Below, one piece after another: positions 15,762 to 24,257 of a stretch of 64,000 nt of DNA. Made by a program: the position numbers and the translations under genes. The DNA is taken from the NCBI GenBank assembly GCA_019421345.1, contig JAHZFL010000013.1, forward strand, positions 1-64,000. The letters are read 5' to 3'. This DNA is from Roseburia sp. (GTDB lineage Bacteria; Bacillota; Clostridia; Lachnospirales; Lachnospiraceae). Position 1 is the first letter of the stretch, and the number at the start of each line of letters is the position of its first letter. A model generated the notes under the pieces. That model saw nothing but the letters and a program-made list of their open reading frames with translations. It was not told the DNA's origin and did no database searches.

Positions 15762-16973
15762 ATGACATGGAACGATTTACCGACCCCGTGCTATTGCGTG
15801 GATGAGAAAAAGCTAAAAGAAAATTTAAAAATCCTGCAGAATCTGGAGCGTGAGACAGGCTGTCATGTGCTGCTTGCACAGAAGGCGTTTTCGATGTATG
15901 CGCTCTATCCGCTGATCGGAGCATATATCAGCGGAACGACGGCAAGCGGTCTGTATGAGGCGCGCCTCGGATATGAGGAGATGGGAAAAGAAAACCATGT
16001 CTTTTCTCCTGCCTATAAGGATGCGGATATGGCGGAGCTGGTAAACATCTGCGACCATGTTGTGTTTAATTCGATCGCACAGTACGAAAAGCATAGAGGG
16101 ACGATAGCGGAGCACAATAAGCAGGCGGTGACGCGCGGCGGACAGCGTATGCGTCCGGTGAGTATCGGCATTCGCATCAATCCCGAATATTCTACACAGG
16201 AGGGGCACGCCATTTACGATCCGTGCGCGCCCGGCTCAAGGCTTGGCGTTACGTTTCGTCAGCTTCAGCAGGATTTGGCGAAGCTTGGTATGGCGTGCGC
16301 TGGGGATGGTGTGTATGAGCTGCCGGAGGATATTGAGGGACTTCATTTTCATACACTTTGTGAACAGGACGCCGACGATCTGGTGCGTACCTTCATGGCG
16401 TTTGAGGAGAAATTTCAGCCGTATCTGACGAAAGTAAAATGGCTGAATCTGGGTGGAGGTCATCATATTACCAGAGAGGGCTATCAGCTGGACAAGCTTA
16501 TGGAGCTGATCGATCATATCAAAAAAACGTACCGGCTTGAGGTATATCTGGAGCCGGGGGAGGCAGTTGCGTTAAATGCCGGGTATTTCGTGACGGAGGT
16601 GCTCGACGTCGTGCACAACGGCATGGATATTTTAATTCTGGACGCGTCGGCGACCTGCCATATGCCGGATGTGCTGGAGATGCCTTACCGTCCGCCGCTG
16701 CGTGACGGTTATGCGGCGGGAGAGCAGCCGTATACCTATCGGCTGTCATCCATGACCTGCCTTGCGGGGGACGTCATCGGCGATTACAGCTTTAAGGAGA
16801 AAATTTCGGTCGGCGGCCGTCTTGTCTTTGAGGATATGGCGATCTATTCTATGGTGAAGAATAATACATTTAACGGAATGCCGCTCCCGGCGATCGCACT
16901 CTTACACGAGGACGGTACGGCGGAGCTGGTAAAGGAATTTGGCTACGAGGACTTTAAGGGGCGGTTGTCATAA
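15762..16973 (+). CDS. nspC: Carboxynorspermidine/carboxyspermidine decarboxylase
   Basis: A 403-residue fold-type III PLP enzyme (alanine racemase-like barrel) that decarboxylates carboxy(nor)spermidine to (nor)spermidine. It begins with LPTPCYCVDEKKLKEN, has the PLP Lys in LLAQKAFSM (about residue 41), HTLCEQ, LNLGGGHHIT (the PLP-phosphate Gly motif) and YLEPGEAVALNAG. The C-terminal catalytic Cys motif is in SSMTCLAGDVIGDY. It follows its partner dehydrogenase by 21 bp, and its stop codon overlaps the agmatine deiminase start (TAATG), so translation is coupled. With agmatine-derived putrescine as input, the likely product is spermidine. Confidence 0.93.
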   Translation: MTWNDLPTPCYCVDEKKLKENLKILQNLERETGCHVLLAQKAFSMYALYPLIGAYISGTTASGLYEARLGYEEMGKENHVFSPAYKDADMAELVNICDHVVFNSIAQYEKHRGTIAEHNKQAVTRGGQRMRPVSIGIRINPEYSTQEGHAIYDPCAPGSRLGVTFRQLQQDLAKLGMACAGDGVYELPEDIEGLHFHTLCEQDADDLVRTFMAFEEKFQPYLTKVKWLNLGGGHHITREGYQLDKLMELIDHIKKTYRLEVYLEPGEAVALNAGYFVTEVLDVVHNGMDILILDASATCHMPDVLEMPYRPPLRDGYAAGEQPYTYRLSSMTCLAGDVIGDYSFKEKISVGGRLVFEDMAIYSMVKNNTFNGMPLPAIALLHEDGTAELVKEFGYEDFKGRLS

Positions 16974-18109
16974 TGAAAAAAAAGAACAGTAGGGAATCCG
17001 GATTTTTGATGCCGGGAGAGTTTGAGCCGCATGAGGGCTGTATCATGATCTGGCCGGAGCGTCCGGGCTCGTGGAGGAACGGCGCCAGGGAGGCACGCAG
17101 GGCATTTCGTGATGTGATCGCCGCGATCGCTGAGAGCGAGCATGTCTATGTGGCAGTCAGCGAGACTTCAAGGGCGTCGGCAAAGGAGCTTTTGTGCGGG
17201 GAACAGCAGTGGCAGAAGAATGTCACACTTTTTGCGGCGGAGACGGACGACGCATGGGCGCGCGACGTCGCGCCCACCTTTGTGCGAAAAGAGGACGGCA
17301 AAAACCCGCCGCAGATCTGCGCGGTCAATTGGGAATTTAACGCATGGGGCGGTACGGTGGACGGGCTGTACGCATCATGGGAAAAGGACAATGCCTTTGC
17401 CGGATGCTTCGCGGACAGATTCGGATATGAATTGATCGATGCAGCGCCGTTTGTGCTGGAGGGCGGCTCCGTACACAGCGACGGCGAGGGAACGGTTCTT
17501 GTGACGGAAGCGTGCCTTTTGAGCGCGGGACGTAATCCGAAGCTCTCCAGAGAGGAGATTGAGGAGCGCTTAAGGCGGTATCTTGGAGCAGAGAAGGTCT
17601 TGTGGCTGCCGCGCGGCATCTATATGGACGAGACAAACGAGCACGTCGACAACGTCTGTGCATTTTTAAGGCCGGGCGAGGTCGTGCTGGCGTGGACGGA
17701 CGATAAGAGCGATCCGCAGTATGAACCCTCAACGCAGTGTCTGGACTATCTGGAAGGTGTGCGGGATGCAAAGGGAAGGAAGATCACTGTACACAAGCTT
17801 CCGATTCCCGACCATCCGGTCTGTCTGACGGAGGCGGAGGTCGAAGGCTATGCGTTTGAGGAGGGCGAGGATGAGAGAGAGATCGGAGAGCGTCTGGCGG
17901 CGTCCTATGTGAATTTTTATTTTTCCAACGGGGCGGTCGTGATGCCCGTCTTTGGCGGAGAGAATGAGGAGAGCGATATGCGCGCGGTGGCGCTGATGCA
18001 GCAGTGGAATCCCGGGCGAAAAGTCATTCCGGTCTATGCGAGAGACATTTTGACCGGAGGAGGGAATATCCACTGCATCACACAGCAGATCCCGGCGGGA
18101 AGAAAATAA
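16973..18109 (+). CDS. aguA: Agmatine deiminase
   Basis: Hydrolyses agmatine to N-carbamoylputrescine and ammonia. The 378-residue protein belongs to the peptidyl-arginine-deiminase-like (PAD_porph) family: MPGEFEPHEGCIMIWPER near the N terminus, AETDDAWARDVAPTFV around residue 83-98 (Asp residues), DETNEHVDNVCAFL near 220 and the nucleophile Cys in GGGNIHCITQQ (C368). The start overlaps the last base of the decarboxylase gene. With the arginine decarboxylase upstream and the amidase downstream it makes putrescine from arginine without ornithine decarboxylase. Length and motifs are complete. Confidence 0.95.
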   Translation: MKKKNSRESGFLMPGEFEPHEGCIMIWPERPGSWRNGAREARRAFRDVIAAIAESEHVYVAVSETSRASAKELLCGEQQWQKNVTLFAAETDDAWARDVAPTFVRKEDGKNPPQICAVNWEFNAWGGTVDGLYASWEKDNAFAGCFADRFGYELIDAAPFVLEGGSVHSDGEGTVLVTEACLLSAGRNPKLSREEIEERLRRYLGAEKVLWLPRGIYMDETNEHVDNVCAFLRPGEVVLAWTDDKSDPQYEPSTQCLDYLEGVRDAKGRKITVHKLPIPDHPVCLTEAEVEGYAFEEGEDEREIGERLAASYVNFYFSNGAVVMPVFGGENEESDMRAVALMQQWNPGRKVIPVYARDILTGGGNIHCITQQIPAGRK

Positions 18110-18122
18110 GGAGCATGATGTT

Positions 18123-19001
18123 ATGAGCGAAAAGGTCAAGGTAGCAGGCATTCAGATGCGCTGCGCGGATACAGTGGAAGAAAATTTAAAGAGTGCAGAA
18201 GAAAAGGTGCGCCTTGCAGCGGCAGAGGGAGCGAAGATCATCCTTTTGCCGGAGCTGTTTGAGCGCCCCTATTTTTGTCAGCAGAGACGTTATGATTTTT
18301 ACCATTACGCAAAGCCTGTGGAGGAAAATGACGCGGTGCAGATGGGGATGCGCCTTGCAAGGGAGCTTGGCGTTGTGCTCCCGATCAGCTTTTATGAGCG
18401 CGAGCAGAATAATCTCTACAATTCCATTGCCTGCATCGATGCGGACGGAAGCCTGCTTGGCGTATACCGAAAGACACATATCCCGGACGATCACTACTAT
18501 CAGGAAAAGTTTTATTTTACGCCGGGAAATACGGGCTTCCGTGTTTTTCAGACGCGCTATGGAACGATCGGCGTGGGCATCTGCTGGGATCAGTGGTTTC
18601 CGGAGACCGCGCGCTGTATGGCGCTCATGGGAGCGGAGCTTTTGTTCTATCCTACGGCGATCGGGTCTGAGCCGATTTTAGAATGTGACAGTATGCCGCA
18701 CTGGCGGCGTTGTATGCAGGGACACGCGGCAGCCAACCTGATGCCCGTGATAGCGGCGAACCGGATTGGCAGGGAGCGCGTTTCTCCGTGTGAGGAAAAC
18801 GGCGGACAGACCTCGGAGCTTGCGTTTTACGGTTCTTCCTTTTTGACGGACGAGACAGGAGAGCTTGTGGCTGAAGCGGGGCGTGAGCAGGAGGAGATAC
18901 TGTATGCCGCGTACGATTTGGCGGATCTGTTTGCAAAGCGTTTGGAATGGGGGCTGTTCCGTGACCGCAGACCGGAATGCTACGGGAAGATCACAGAGTG
19001 A
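18123..19001 (+). CDS. aguB: N-carbamoylputrescine amidase
   Basis: Nitrilase-family amidase that converts N-carbamoylputrescine to putrescine, CO2 and ammonia. The catalytic triad is plain: Glu in LLPELFERPYF (E44), Lys in YRKTHIPDD (K117) and Cys in GVGICWDQWFPE (C154). At 292 residues it has the family's usual length. It is 13 bp after aguA and is the last gene of the six-gene polyamine operon that starts at 12.1 kb. No terminator is obvious before the next promoter at 19010. Confidence 0.95.
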   Translation: MSEKVKVAGIQMRCADTVEENLKSAEEKVRLAAAEGAKIILLPELFERPYFCQQRRYDFYHYAKPVEENDAVQMGMRLARELGVVLPISFYEREQNNLYNSIACIDADGSLLGVYRKTHIPDDHYYQEKFYFTPGNTGFRVFQTRYGTIGVGICWDQWFPETARCMALMGAELLFYPTAIGSEPILECDSMPHWRRCMQGHAAANLMPVIAANRIGRERVSPCEENGGQTSELAFYGSSFLTDETGELVAEAGREQEEILYAAYDLADLFAKRLEWGLFRDRRPECYGKITE

Positions 19002-19009
19002 GCCGCCCC

Positions 19010-19038
19010 TTGACAGCACAGAGTGTTTGCGCTATATT
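19010..19038 (+). promoter_or_regulatory. Promoter of the MarR-family gene
   Basis: TTGACA (19010-19015), 17-bp spacer, TATATT (19033-19038), a close match to the housekeeping consensus, 42 bp before the start codon. Confidence 0.75.
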
Positions 19039-19079
19039 AAATCATATAATGTTTACAAGGAAACAAAAGGAGAGGCGTT

Positions 19080-19535
19080 ATGAAGAAACACGAGCTGCTG
19101 CTAAAGGAGCTTGCGCTCATGCTGGAGCGGCAGGATATGCTGTCGCAATTAACGGAAAATCAATGCCTCAATGAGTATAGCTATTCAGAGACGCATTGCA
19201 TCGACTTTATCGGCAGGCTGGAATTGCCGAATGTCACGAAGCTTGCGGAGCATATGCGCATGACGCGCGGGGCGATCAGCAAGATGACGAAAAAGCTGCT
19301 TGCGAAAGGGATGATCGAGAAATATACGCTTGAGACGAACAAAAAGGAGATTTATTTCCGGCTGACAGAGCAGGGGCAGCTTGTATTTGAGGAGCATGCG
19401 AAGCGGCACAGGCTCTGGGAAAAGCGTGATATGGAATTTCTGGCGCGCTATCCAAAGGAAGAAATTGCAACTGTGTATACATTTATGCAGGAGTTTAATG
19501 CTTATCTGGAGGAACAGATCCAGCAGCTTGCATAG
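19080..19535 (+). CDS. MarR-family transcriptional regulator
   Basis: A 151-residue winged-helix repressor. The recognition region VTKLAEHMRMTRGAISKMTKKL (given in parts: NVTKLAEHM, TRGAISKMTKK) and the following wing (IEKYTLETNKKEIYFRLTEQGQ) match MarR proteins. N- and C-terminal helices form the dimer interface. A strong promoter lies directly upstream. It follows the polyamine operon on the same strand but has its own promoter, so control of that operon is possible but unproven; the sensed ligand cannot be predicted. Confidence 0.88.
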   Translation: MKKHELLLKELALMLERQDMLSQLTENQCLNEYSYSETHCIDFIGRLELPNVTKLAEHMRMTRGAISKMTKKLLAKGMIEKYTLETNKKEIYFRLTEQGQLVFEEHAKRHRLWEKRDMEFLARYPKEEIATVYTFMQEFNAYLEEQIQQLA

Positions 19536-19631
19536 GAAAGAGCGGTGGAAGCAGCTACCGGTGATCTGCCGTGGTGCGATTTCCCGCAGCGTGTTTTTAA
19601 GCGATAGGAAATGAGCTGCTTTCTGGAATAA

Positions 19632-19652
19632 AAGCCCGGCAGAGCCGGGCTT
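19632..19652. terminator. Terminator between the convergent MarR and transglycosylase genes
   Basis: AAGCCCGGC (19632-19640) and GCCGGGCTT (19644-19652) form a perfect 9-bp stem with a 3-nt loop. Flanking A and T runs are short, so strength is moderate, but it sits between two convergent genes. Confidence 0.7.
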
Positions 19653-19664
19653 AAACTATAGATC

Positions 19665-20408
19665 TTAGAGAACTGTTACGGTAATAGAAGGCTTTTCGGT
19701 TTCACTGTCGGCTGGCGGTGCAGGCGGATCGGCAGCAGCTTCCGACGAGGTGAACTGCTTGGCAAATGAACGGAGTGTATCTGCATGGAGGGTTCCAGCG
19801 GAAAGAAGATTGCTTAGGCATTCCTTTAAATCACTCTTATTCTCGGTATCAAAATAGGAAAGCACCTTCTGCACATAATTCTGTGTCTCCGTAAAAGGGG
19901 GAATGCCGCCGTAGCTGTCTACATTGCTGCTGCCGGCATTATAGGCGGCAAGCGCAAGCGCAGTGTTTCCGCTGTATTTGTCTAAGAGCTGTGAGATATA
20001 CTTTGCACCGCCCATGATGTTCTCACGCACGTCATAGGAATTTGTAACGCCAAGCGCGGCGGCGGTAGCAGGCATGAGCTGCATCATGCCGACGGCGCCG
20101 GCAGAGCTTACAGCGTTTGGATCAAAGCCGGATTCCGCGCGTGCGATGGAGGTTAAAAGATTGACAGAGACGCCAAAGGCCTCCCCTGCCTCCTTAAAAA
20201 TAGCATAAAGATCAGGCGGGCATTCGCTAAGCGGCGCAGAAGCCGTATTGCCATAGGAGGCGGACGCGTTGCTTAGGGCTGAGGAGAAATCTGCCGCTGC
20301 CGCACGGGCAGCCTTTTCCTCCTCCAACGCGCGTGCGCGTTCGACTGCAGCAGTATTTATCTGATCAACAAATGCCTGATCGTGGTAAGGCAAAACAGTA
20401 ATGCTCAT
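19665..20408 (-). CDS. Lytic transglycosylase (SLT domain) protein
   Basis: A 247-residue protein with a central goose-type SLT domain (about residues 70-185): the catalytic Glu in ARAESGFDPNAVSSAG, MQLMPATAAALGV and LALAAYNAGSSNV. It would cleave peptidoglycan between MurNAc and GlcNAc. The N-terminal 60 residues are Ala/Glu-rich and helical; no signal peptide is evident, as with some flagellum- or secretion-linked transglycosylases. The C-terminal tail is Pro/Ser-rich. ATG at 20408 lies 6 bp after AAAGGAG; an ATG at 20426 has no site. It stands alone, facing the MarR gene. Confidence 0.85.
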   Translation of the reverse strand: MSITVLPYHDQAFVDQINTAAVERARALEEEKAARAAAADFSSALSNASASYGNTASAPLSECPPDLYAIFKEAGEAFGVSVNLLTSIARAESGFDPNAVSSAGAVGMMQLMPATAAALGVTNSYDVRENIMGGAKYISQLLDKYSGNTALALAAYNAGSSNVDSYGGIPPFTETQNYVQKVLSYFDTENKSDLKECLSNLLSAGTLHADTLRSFAKQFTSSEAAADPPAPPADSETEKPSITVTVL

Positions 20409-20507
20409 GAGCAGCTCCTTTATCATTGAAAATCAATAGAAATATACATAACTATTACGAGTATAGCACAATTTACGGAAATGGGAAAGAGGGAAATGGA
20501 GGGAAAT

Positions 20508-21794
20508 ATGAAAAAAGAGACGTTTGTAACAAAGGAACAGTTAGAGGAGATCGTAAAAAAATATCCGACGCCGTTTCACCTGTATGATGAAAAGGGCATT
20601 CGGGAGAACGCAAAAGCGGTGAAGGAGGCATTTGCATGGAATCCGGGATTTCGGGAATATTTTGCGGTCAAGGCGACGCCGAACCCGTATATTCTCAATA
20701 TTTTAAAGGAATATGGCTGCGGCTGCGACTGCGCCTCCCTCACGGAGCTGATGCTGGCGGATTCACAGGGGTTTGACGGGGAGCACATTATGTTTTCGTC
20801 AAATGATACGCCGGCAGAGGAATTTGTGCTTGCAGACCGGTTGGGCGCGATCATCAATCTCGATGATTTCACCCATATTGAGTTTCTGGAAAAGACGATC
20901 GGGCGGATTCCTGAGACGATCAGCTGCCGCTACAATCCGGGTGGGGTGTTTAAGATGAGCAACGGCATTATGGACAATCCTGGAGATGCAAAATACGGGT
21001 TTACACATGAGCAGATCATTGAGGGATTTCGACTTCTAAAGGAAAAGGGCGCAAAATATTTTGGAGTTCACGCATTTTTAGCGAGTAACACGGTGACAAA
21101 TGAATATTACCCGAAGCTTGCGCGCCAGCTTTTTGAACTTGTTGTCGAATTAAAGGAAAAGACGGGCTGCGACATTCGGTTCATCAATCTTTCCGGCGGC
21201 GTGGGGATCCCGTATACTCCCGAGCAGACGCCGAATGATATTCGGGTGATCGGTGGGGGCGTGCGCGCGGCGTTTGAGGAAATCTTAGTACCTGCCGGGC
21301 TTGGAGATGTGGCGATCTATACGGAGATGGGGCGCTTTATGCTAGGGCCGTACGGCTGCCTTGTGACGCATGCGATTCACGAGAAGCACACGCATAAGGA
21401 GTACATCGGCGTGGACGCCTGCGCAGTCAATCTGATGCGCCCGGCAATTTACGGCGCATACCATCACATCACTGTGATGGGAAAGGAGGATGCGCCCTGC
21501 GATCGCAAATATGACGTGACAGGCTCGCTCTGTGAGAACTGCGACAAATTTGCCGTGGACCGGATGCTGCCGGAGATTGCGATGGGCGATCTTCTGGTCA
21601 TTCATGATACGGGCGCGCATGGCTTCTCAATGGGGTATAACTATAACGGAAAGCTCCGCTCGGCAGAGGTGCTTCTAAGGGAGGACGGTTCGACGCAGCT
21701 GATCCGCCGTGCCGAGACGCCGGAGGATTATTTCCGTACATTCGATTGCTTTGACATTTTAAAGGATATGGATTGGCAGCAGGCAAAAGCTTAG
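20508..21794 (+). CDS. lysA: Diaminopimelate decarboxylase
   Basis: Decarboxylates meso-diaminopimelate to lysine. The 428-residue fold-type III PLP enzyme shows YPTPFHLYDEKGIREN, the PLP Lys in YFAVKATPNPYIL (about residue 50), HAFLASNT, INLSGGVGIPY, EMGRFMLGPYG (about 280) and the catalytic Cys in GSLCENCDKF. The ATG at 20508 follows GGAGGG; a longer start at 20481 lacks a site. No riboswitch is seen upstream, unlike dapA. The sequence is somewhat unlike classical LysA in its N-terminal part but all active-site motifs are present. A related decarboxylase of another diamino acid is less likely. Confidence 0.87.
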   Translation: MKKETFVTKEQLEEIVKKYPTPFHLYDEKGIRENAKAVKEAFAWNPGFREYFAVKATPNPYILNILKEYGCGCDCASLTELMLADSQGFDGEHIMFSSNDTPAEEFVLADRLGAIINLDDFTHIEFLEKTIGRIPETISCRYNPGGVFKMSNGIMDNPGDAKYGFTHEQIIEGFRLLKEKGAKYFGVHAFLASNTVTNEYYPKLARQLFELVVELKEKTGCDIRFINLSGGVGIPYTPEQTPNDIRVIGGGVRAAFEEILVPAGLGDVAIYTEMGRFMLGPYGCLVTHAIHEKHTHKEYIGVDACAVNLMRPAIYGAYHHITVMGKEDAPCDRKYDVTGSLCENCDKFAVDRMLPEIAMGDLLVIHDTGAHGFSMGYNYNGKLRSAEVLLREDGSTQLIRRAETPEDYFRTFDCFDILKDMDWQQAKA

Positions 21795-21827
21795 GTGAGA
21801 CTTATAAGAATGGAGGAATCATATCAT

Positions 21828-22865
21828 ATGCAGAAAAAAAGCTATGTGGATTATATTGTAGAGGAGACAAAGAAATTATTGGCGATCGACAGTCCGAGCG
21901 GCTTTACAAAAGCTGCGGCAGACTATGTCATGCAGGAGTACCGGGCGCTTGGATATGAGCCGGAGCAGACGGTAAAGGGCGGGGTGCTGACTGCGATCGG
22001 CGGCGCGGATCAGGAGAATGCCGTGCTGCTGGAGGCGCATATGGATACGCTTGGCGCGATGGTCTGTGAGATCGGGACAAACGGAAGGCTGAAGGTAACG
22101 CCGATCGGAGGCTTGAACGCCAATAATGCGGAGGCGGAGAACTGCCGCATTCATGCACGCTTTGGTGAGATTTTTGAGGGAACGATGCAGCTGATCGATG
22201 CATCGGTGCATGTAAACGGAGATTATAATGATAAAAAGCGTACCTTTGATCATATGGAGGTCGTGCTTGACGAGAAGGTGCATACGGCGGAGGATGTAAA
22301 AAAGCTTGGGATCATGGTCGGAGATTTTGTCTGCTTTGAGCCTCGGACAACGGTGACAAGATCAGGCTATATCAAAAGCCGGTTTCTGGATGATAAGCTA
22401 AGCGTCGGTATTTTGCTTGGTTATGCGAAATATTTAAAGGAGGAACATGTGACGCCCGAGCGCATGATCTATCAGCACATTACTGTTTATGAGGAGGTTG
22501 GTCACGGCGGCGCGGCGTCTATTCCCGCGGGCGTGACAGAGGTTCTCTCGGTAGATATGGGGTGCGTCGGCGAGGGACTCACCTGTGAGGAGACGCAGGT
22601 TTCCATTTGCGCAAAAGACAGCCGCGGGCCGTACAGCTACGAGGTCGTGACCGGATTGATCCGTGCGGCAAAGGAGGCGGGGGTTGATTTTGCGGTAGAT
22701 GTGTATCCGTACTACGGCTCGGACGCCGATGTCGCGCTGACCGCAGGCTATGACGTGCGTCACGGTCTGATCGGCGCGGGCGTGTACGCTTCGCATGGCT
22801 ACGAGAGAAGTCATATCGATGGGGTGAAAAATACATTTTTACTGCTTCAGGCATATTTGGGATAA
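21828..22865 (+). CDS. M42-family aminopeptidase
   Basis: A 345-residue metallo-aminopeptidase of the FrvX/PepA (M42) type, forming large cytosolic complexes that trim peptides. Metal and catalytic motifs: LEAHMDTLGAM (first His-x-Asp), SRFLDDKLSVGIL (bridging Asp), VYEEVGHGG (catalytic Glu pair), SVDMGC (Asp) and SHGYERSHIDGV (last His). The ATG at 21828 follows GGAGGA by 10 bp. It begins 33 bp after lysA and could be on the same transcript. Motifs are complete; substrate specificity is not predictable. Confidence 0.9.
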   Translation: MQKKSYVDYIVEETKKLLAIDSPSGFTKAAADYVMQEYRALGYEPEQTVKGGVLTAIGGADQENAVLLEAHMDTLGAMVCEIGTNGRLKVTPIGGLNANNAEAENCRIHARFGEIFEGTMQLIDASVHVNGDYNDKKRTFDHMEVVLDEKVHTAEDVKKLGIMVGDFVCFEPRTTVTRSGYIKSRFLDDKLSVGILLGYAKYLKEEHVTPERMIYQHITVYEEVGHGGAASIPAGVTEVLSVDMGCVGEGLTCEETQVSICAKDSRGPYSYEVVTGLIRAAKEAGVDFAVDVYPYYGSDADVALTAGYDVRHGLIGAGVYASHGYERSHIDGVKNTFLLLQAYLG

Positions 22866-22909
22866 TGCCGGATTAAAGAAAACTTAATAATTTCATAGGA
22901 TTATCTTCC

Positions 22910-22972
22910 TTGTCAATGCGGACCTCTCATGCTATATTAACTGTACTAAAAGAAATAGTACGGTTGGTACAG
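22910..22972 (+). promoter_or_regulatory. Promoter and operator of the GntR-ABC operon
   Basis: TTGTCA (22910-22915), 17-bp spacer, TATATT (22933-22938). Directly downstream lie CTGTAC (22941-22946), AGTAC (22957-22961) and GTACAG (22967-22972), an inverted GTAC-based repeat over the transcription start and next to the ribosome site. YtrA-type GntR repressors bind such sites to control themselves and the following ABC genes; binding by this protein is inference. Confidence 0.7.
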
Positions 22973-22986
22973 ATAGGAGGTCCGAT

Positions 22987-23361
22987 TTGATTCAATTAAA
23001 TTATCGGGATGCGAAGCCGATCTATGAGCAGATCAAGGATGGTCTGCGCAAGCTGATCGTCTCCAATTCTCTTTCTGCCAATGAGAAGCTGCCAAGTGTG
23101 CGCGAGATGGCGTCCCGCCTGGCGATCAATCCGAATACGATTCAGAGGGCGTATCATGAGCTTGAGAGCGAGGGCTATGTGTATTCGGTTGCGGGCAGGG
23201 GAACCTTTGTTGCTGAGCATAAGGGACATTTTGCGGAAAGAACGGATGAATTGCTGGAGAGCTTTGATGAGATCGTTGAGGAGCTTTGCTTTCTTTCTGT
23301 CGGGAAAAAAGAGCTCATTGAACGGATCGATCATTTGACAGAGGAGGGAGAGCGGGCATGA
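22987..23361 (+). CDS. GntR-family regulator, YtrA subfamily
   Basis: A 124-residue regulator starting at TTG (22987), six bases after AGGAGG. The winged helix is typical: YEQIKDGLRKLIVSN, LPSVREMASRLAINPNTIQRAY, LESEGYVYSVAGRGTFV. The C-terminal part is only about 50 residues, as in YtrA-type regulators that lack a large effector domain. Its stop overlaps the start of the ABC ATPase gene (ATGA). Such regulators usually repress their own ABC operon; the GTAC palindromes just upstream are the likely operator. The inducing signal, often a cell-wall antibiotic in relatives, is unknown here. Confidence 0.93.
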   Translation: MIQLNYRDAKPIYEQIKDGLRKLIVSNSLSANEKLPSVREMASRLAINPNTIQRAYHELESEGYVYSVAGRGTFVAEHKGHFAERTDELLESFDEIVEELCFLSVGKKELIERIDHLTEEGERA

Positions 23362-24257
23362 TAGAGGTAAATGGCTTAAAAAAGTCATTCGATGGCTTTT
23401 TGGCGTTGTCCGGTGTGGATATGCATGTGAAAAAGGGGGCGATTTACGGTCTGGTAGGTCCAAACGGCGCGGGAAAGTCGACCCTGATCCGTCATCTGAC
23501 GGGGATTTACAGACCGGATGAGGGGGAGGTCTTAGTCTGCGGCAGACCGGTATTTGAAAACAGACAGATCAAGGCGCAGATGGCGTATATACCGGATGAT
23601 CTGTTTTATTTTATGCAGGCGGACACTATGGAGATGAAACGCTTTTACGAGGGAGTTTATCCGGAGTTTGACGCGAAGCTTTTCTACCGTTTGCAGGAAT
23701 TTTTTCCGAGCATCAATGTAAAGAGGAATATCCGAAGACTCTCAAAGGGGATGCAAAAGCAGGTTGCCTTCTGGCTTGCGATCTGCTGTAAGCCAAAGCT
23801 TATGATTTTGGATGAACCGGTGGACGGACTGGATCCTGTGATGCGGCGGCAGATTTGGAGCATGATTTTGTCCGAGGTAGCGGAGCATGAGATGACGGTT
23901 TTGGTGTCCTCCCATAATTTAAGAGAGCTTGAGGATGTCTGCGACCATGTGGGGATCATGCATCGGGGGAGTATCTGGATCGAGCGCTCGCTCAGTGATC
24001 TTCAGGGAAGCGTTTCCAAGCTTCAGGTGGCGAGTACAAGCGGGATGCCAAAGCTCCCCGAGCATTTTCAGGTACTGCACATGTCAAATACAGGACGCGT
24101 CTATACGATGATCGTTAAGGGAGACCCCAAGGAGGCGGCGCGGGCGCTGACAGAGAGCGGAACGGCGCTTGTAGATATTCTGCCGCTGACGCTGGAGGAG
24201 ATCTTTATCTATGAAATGGGAGGTGCAGATTATGAAGTCAAAGACATTCTTCTTTAA
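23358..24257 (+). CDS. ABC transporter ATP-binding protein
   Basis: A 299-residue ATPase of the YtrB type. Walker A GPNGAGKST at about residues 35-43, a slightly altered signature RLSKGMQKQ, Walker B LMILDEPVDGLDP with catalytic Glu, and the switch His in LVSSHNL. The C-terminal 70 residues resemble the regulatory tail of EcsA/YtrB-like ATPases. Four-base overlap with the GntR gene and 26-base overlap with the permease gene indicate tight coupling. It powers the permease encoded next. Confidence 0.93.
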   Translation: MIEVNGLKKSFDGFLALSGVDMHVKKGAIYGLVGPNGAGKSTLIRHLTGIYRPDEGEVLVCGRPVFENRQIKAQMAYIPDDLFYFMQADTMEMKRFYEGVYPEFDAKLFYRLQEFFPSINVKRNIRRLSKGMQKQVAFWLAICCKPKLMILDEPVDGLDPVMRRQIWSMILSEVAEHEMTVLVSSHNLRELEDVCDHVGIMHRGSIWIERSLSDLQGSVSKLQVASTSGMPKLPEHFQVLHMSNTGRVYTMIVKGDPKEAARALTESGTALVDILPLTLEEIFIYEMGGADYEVKDILL

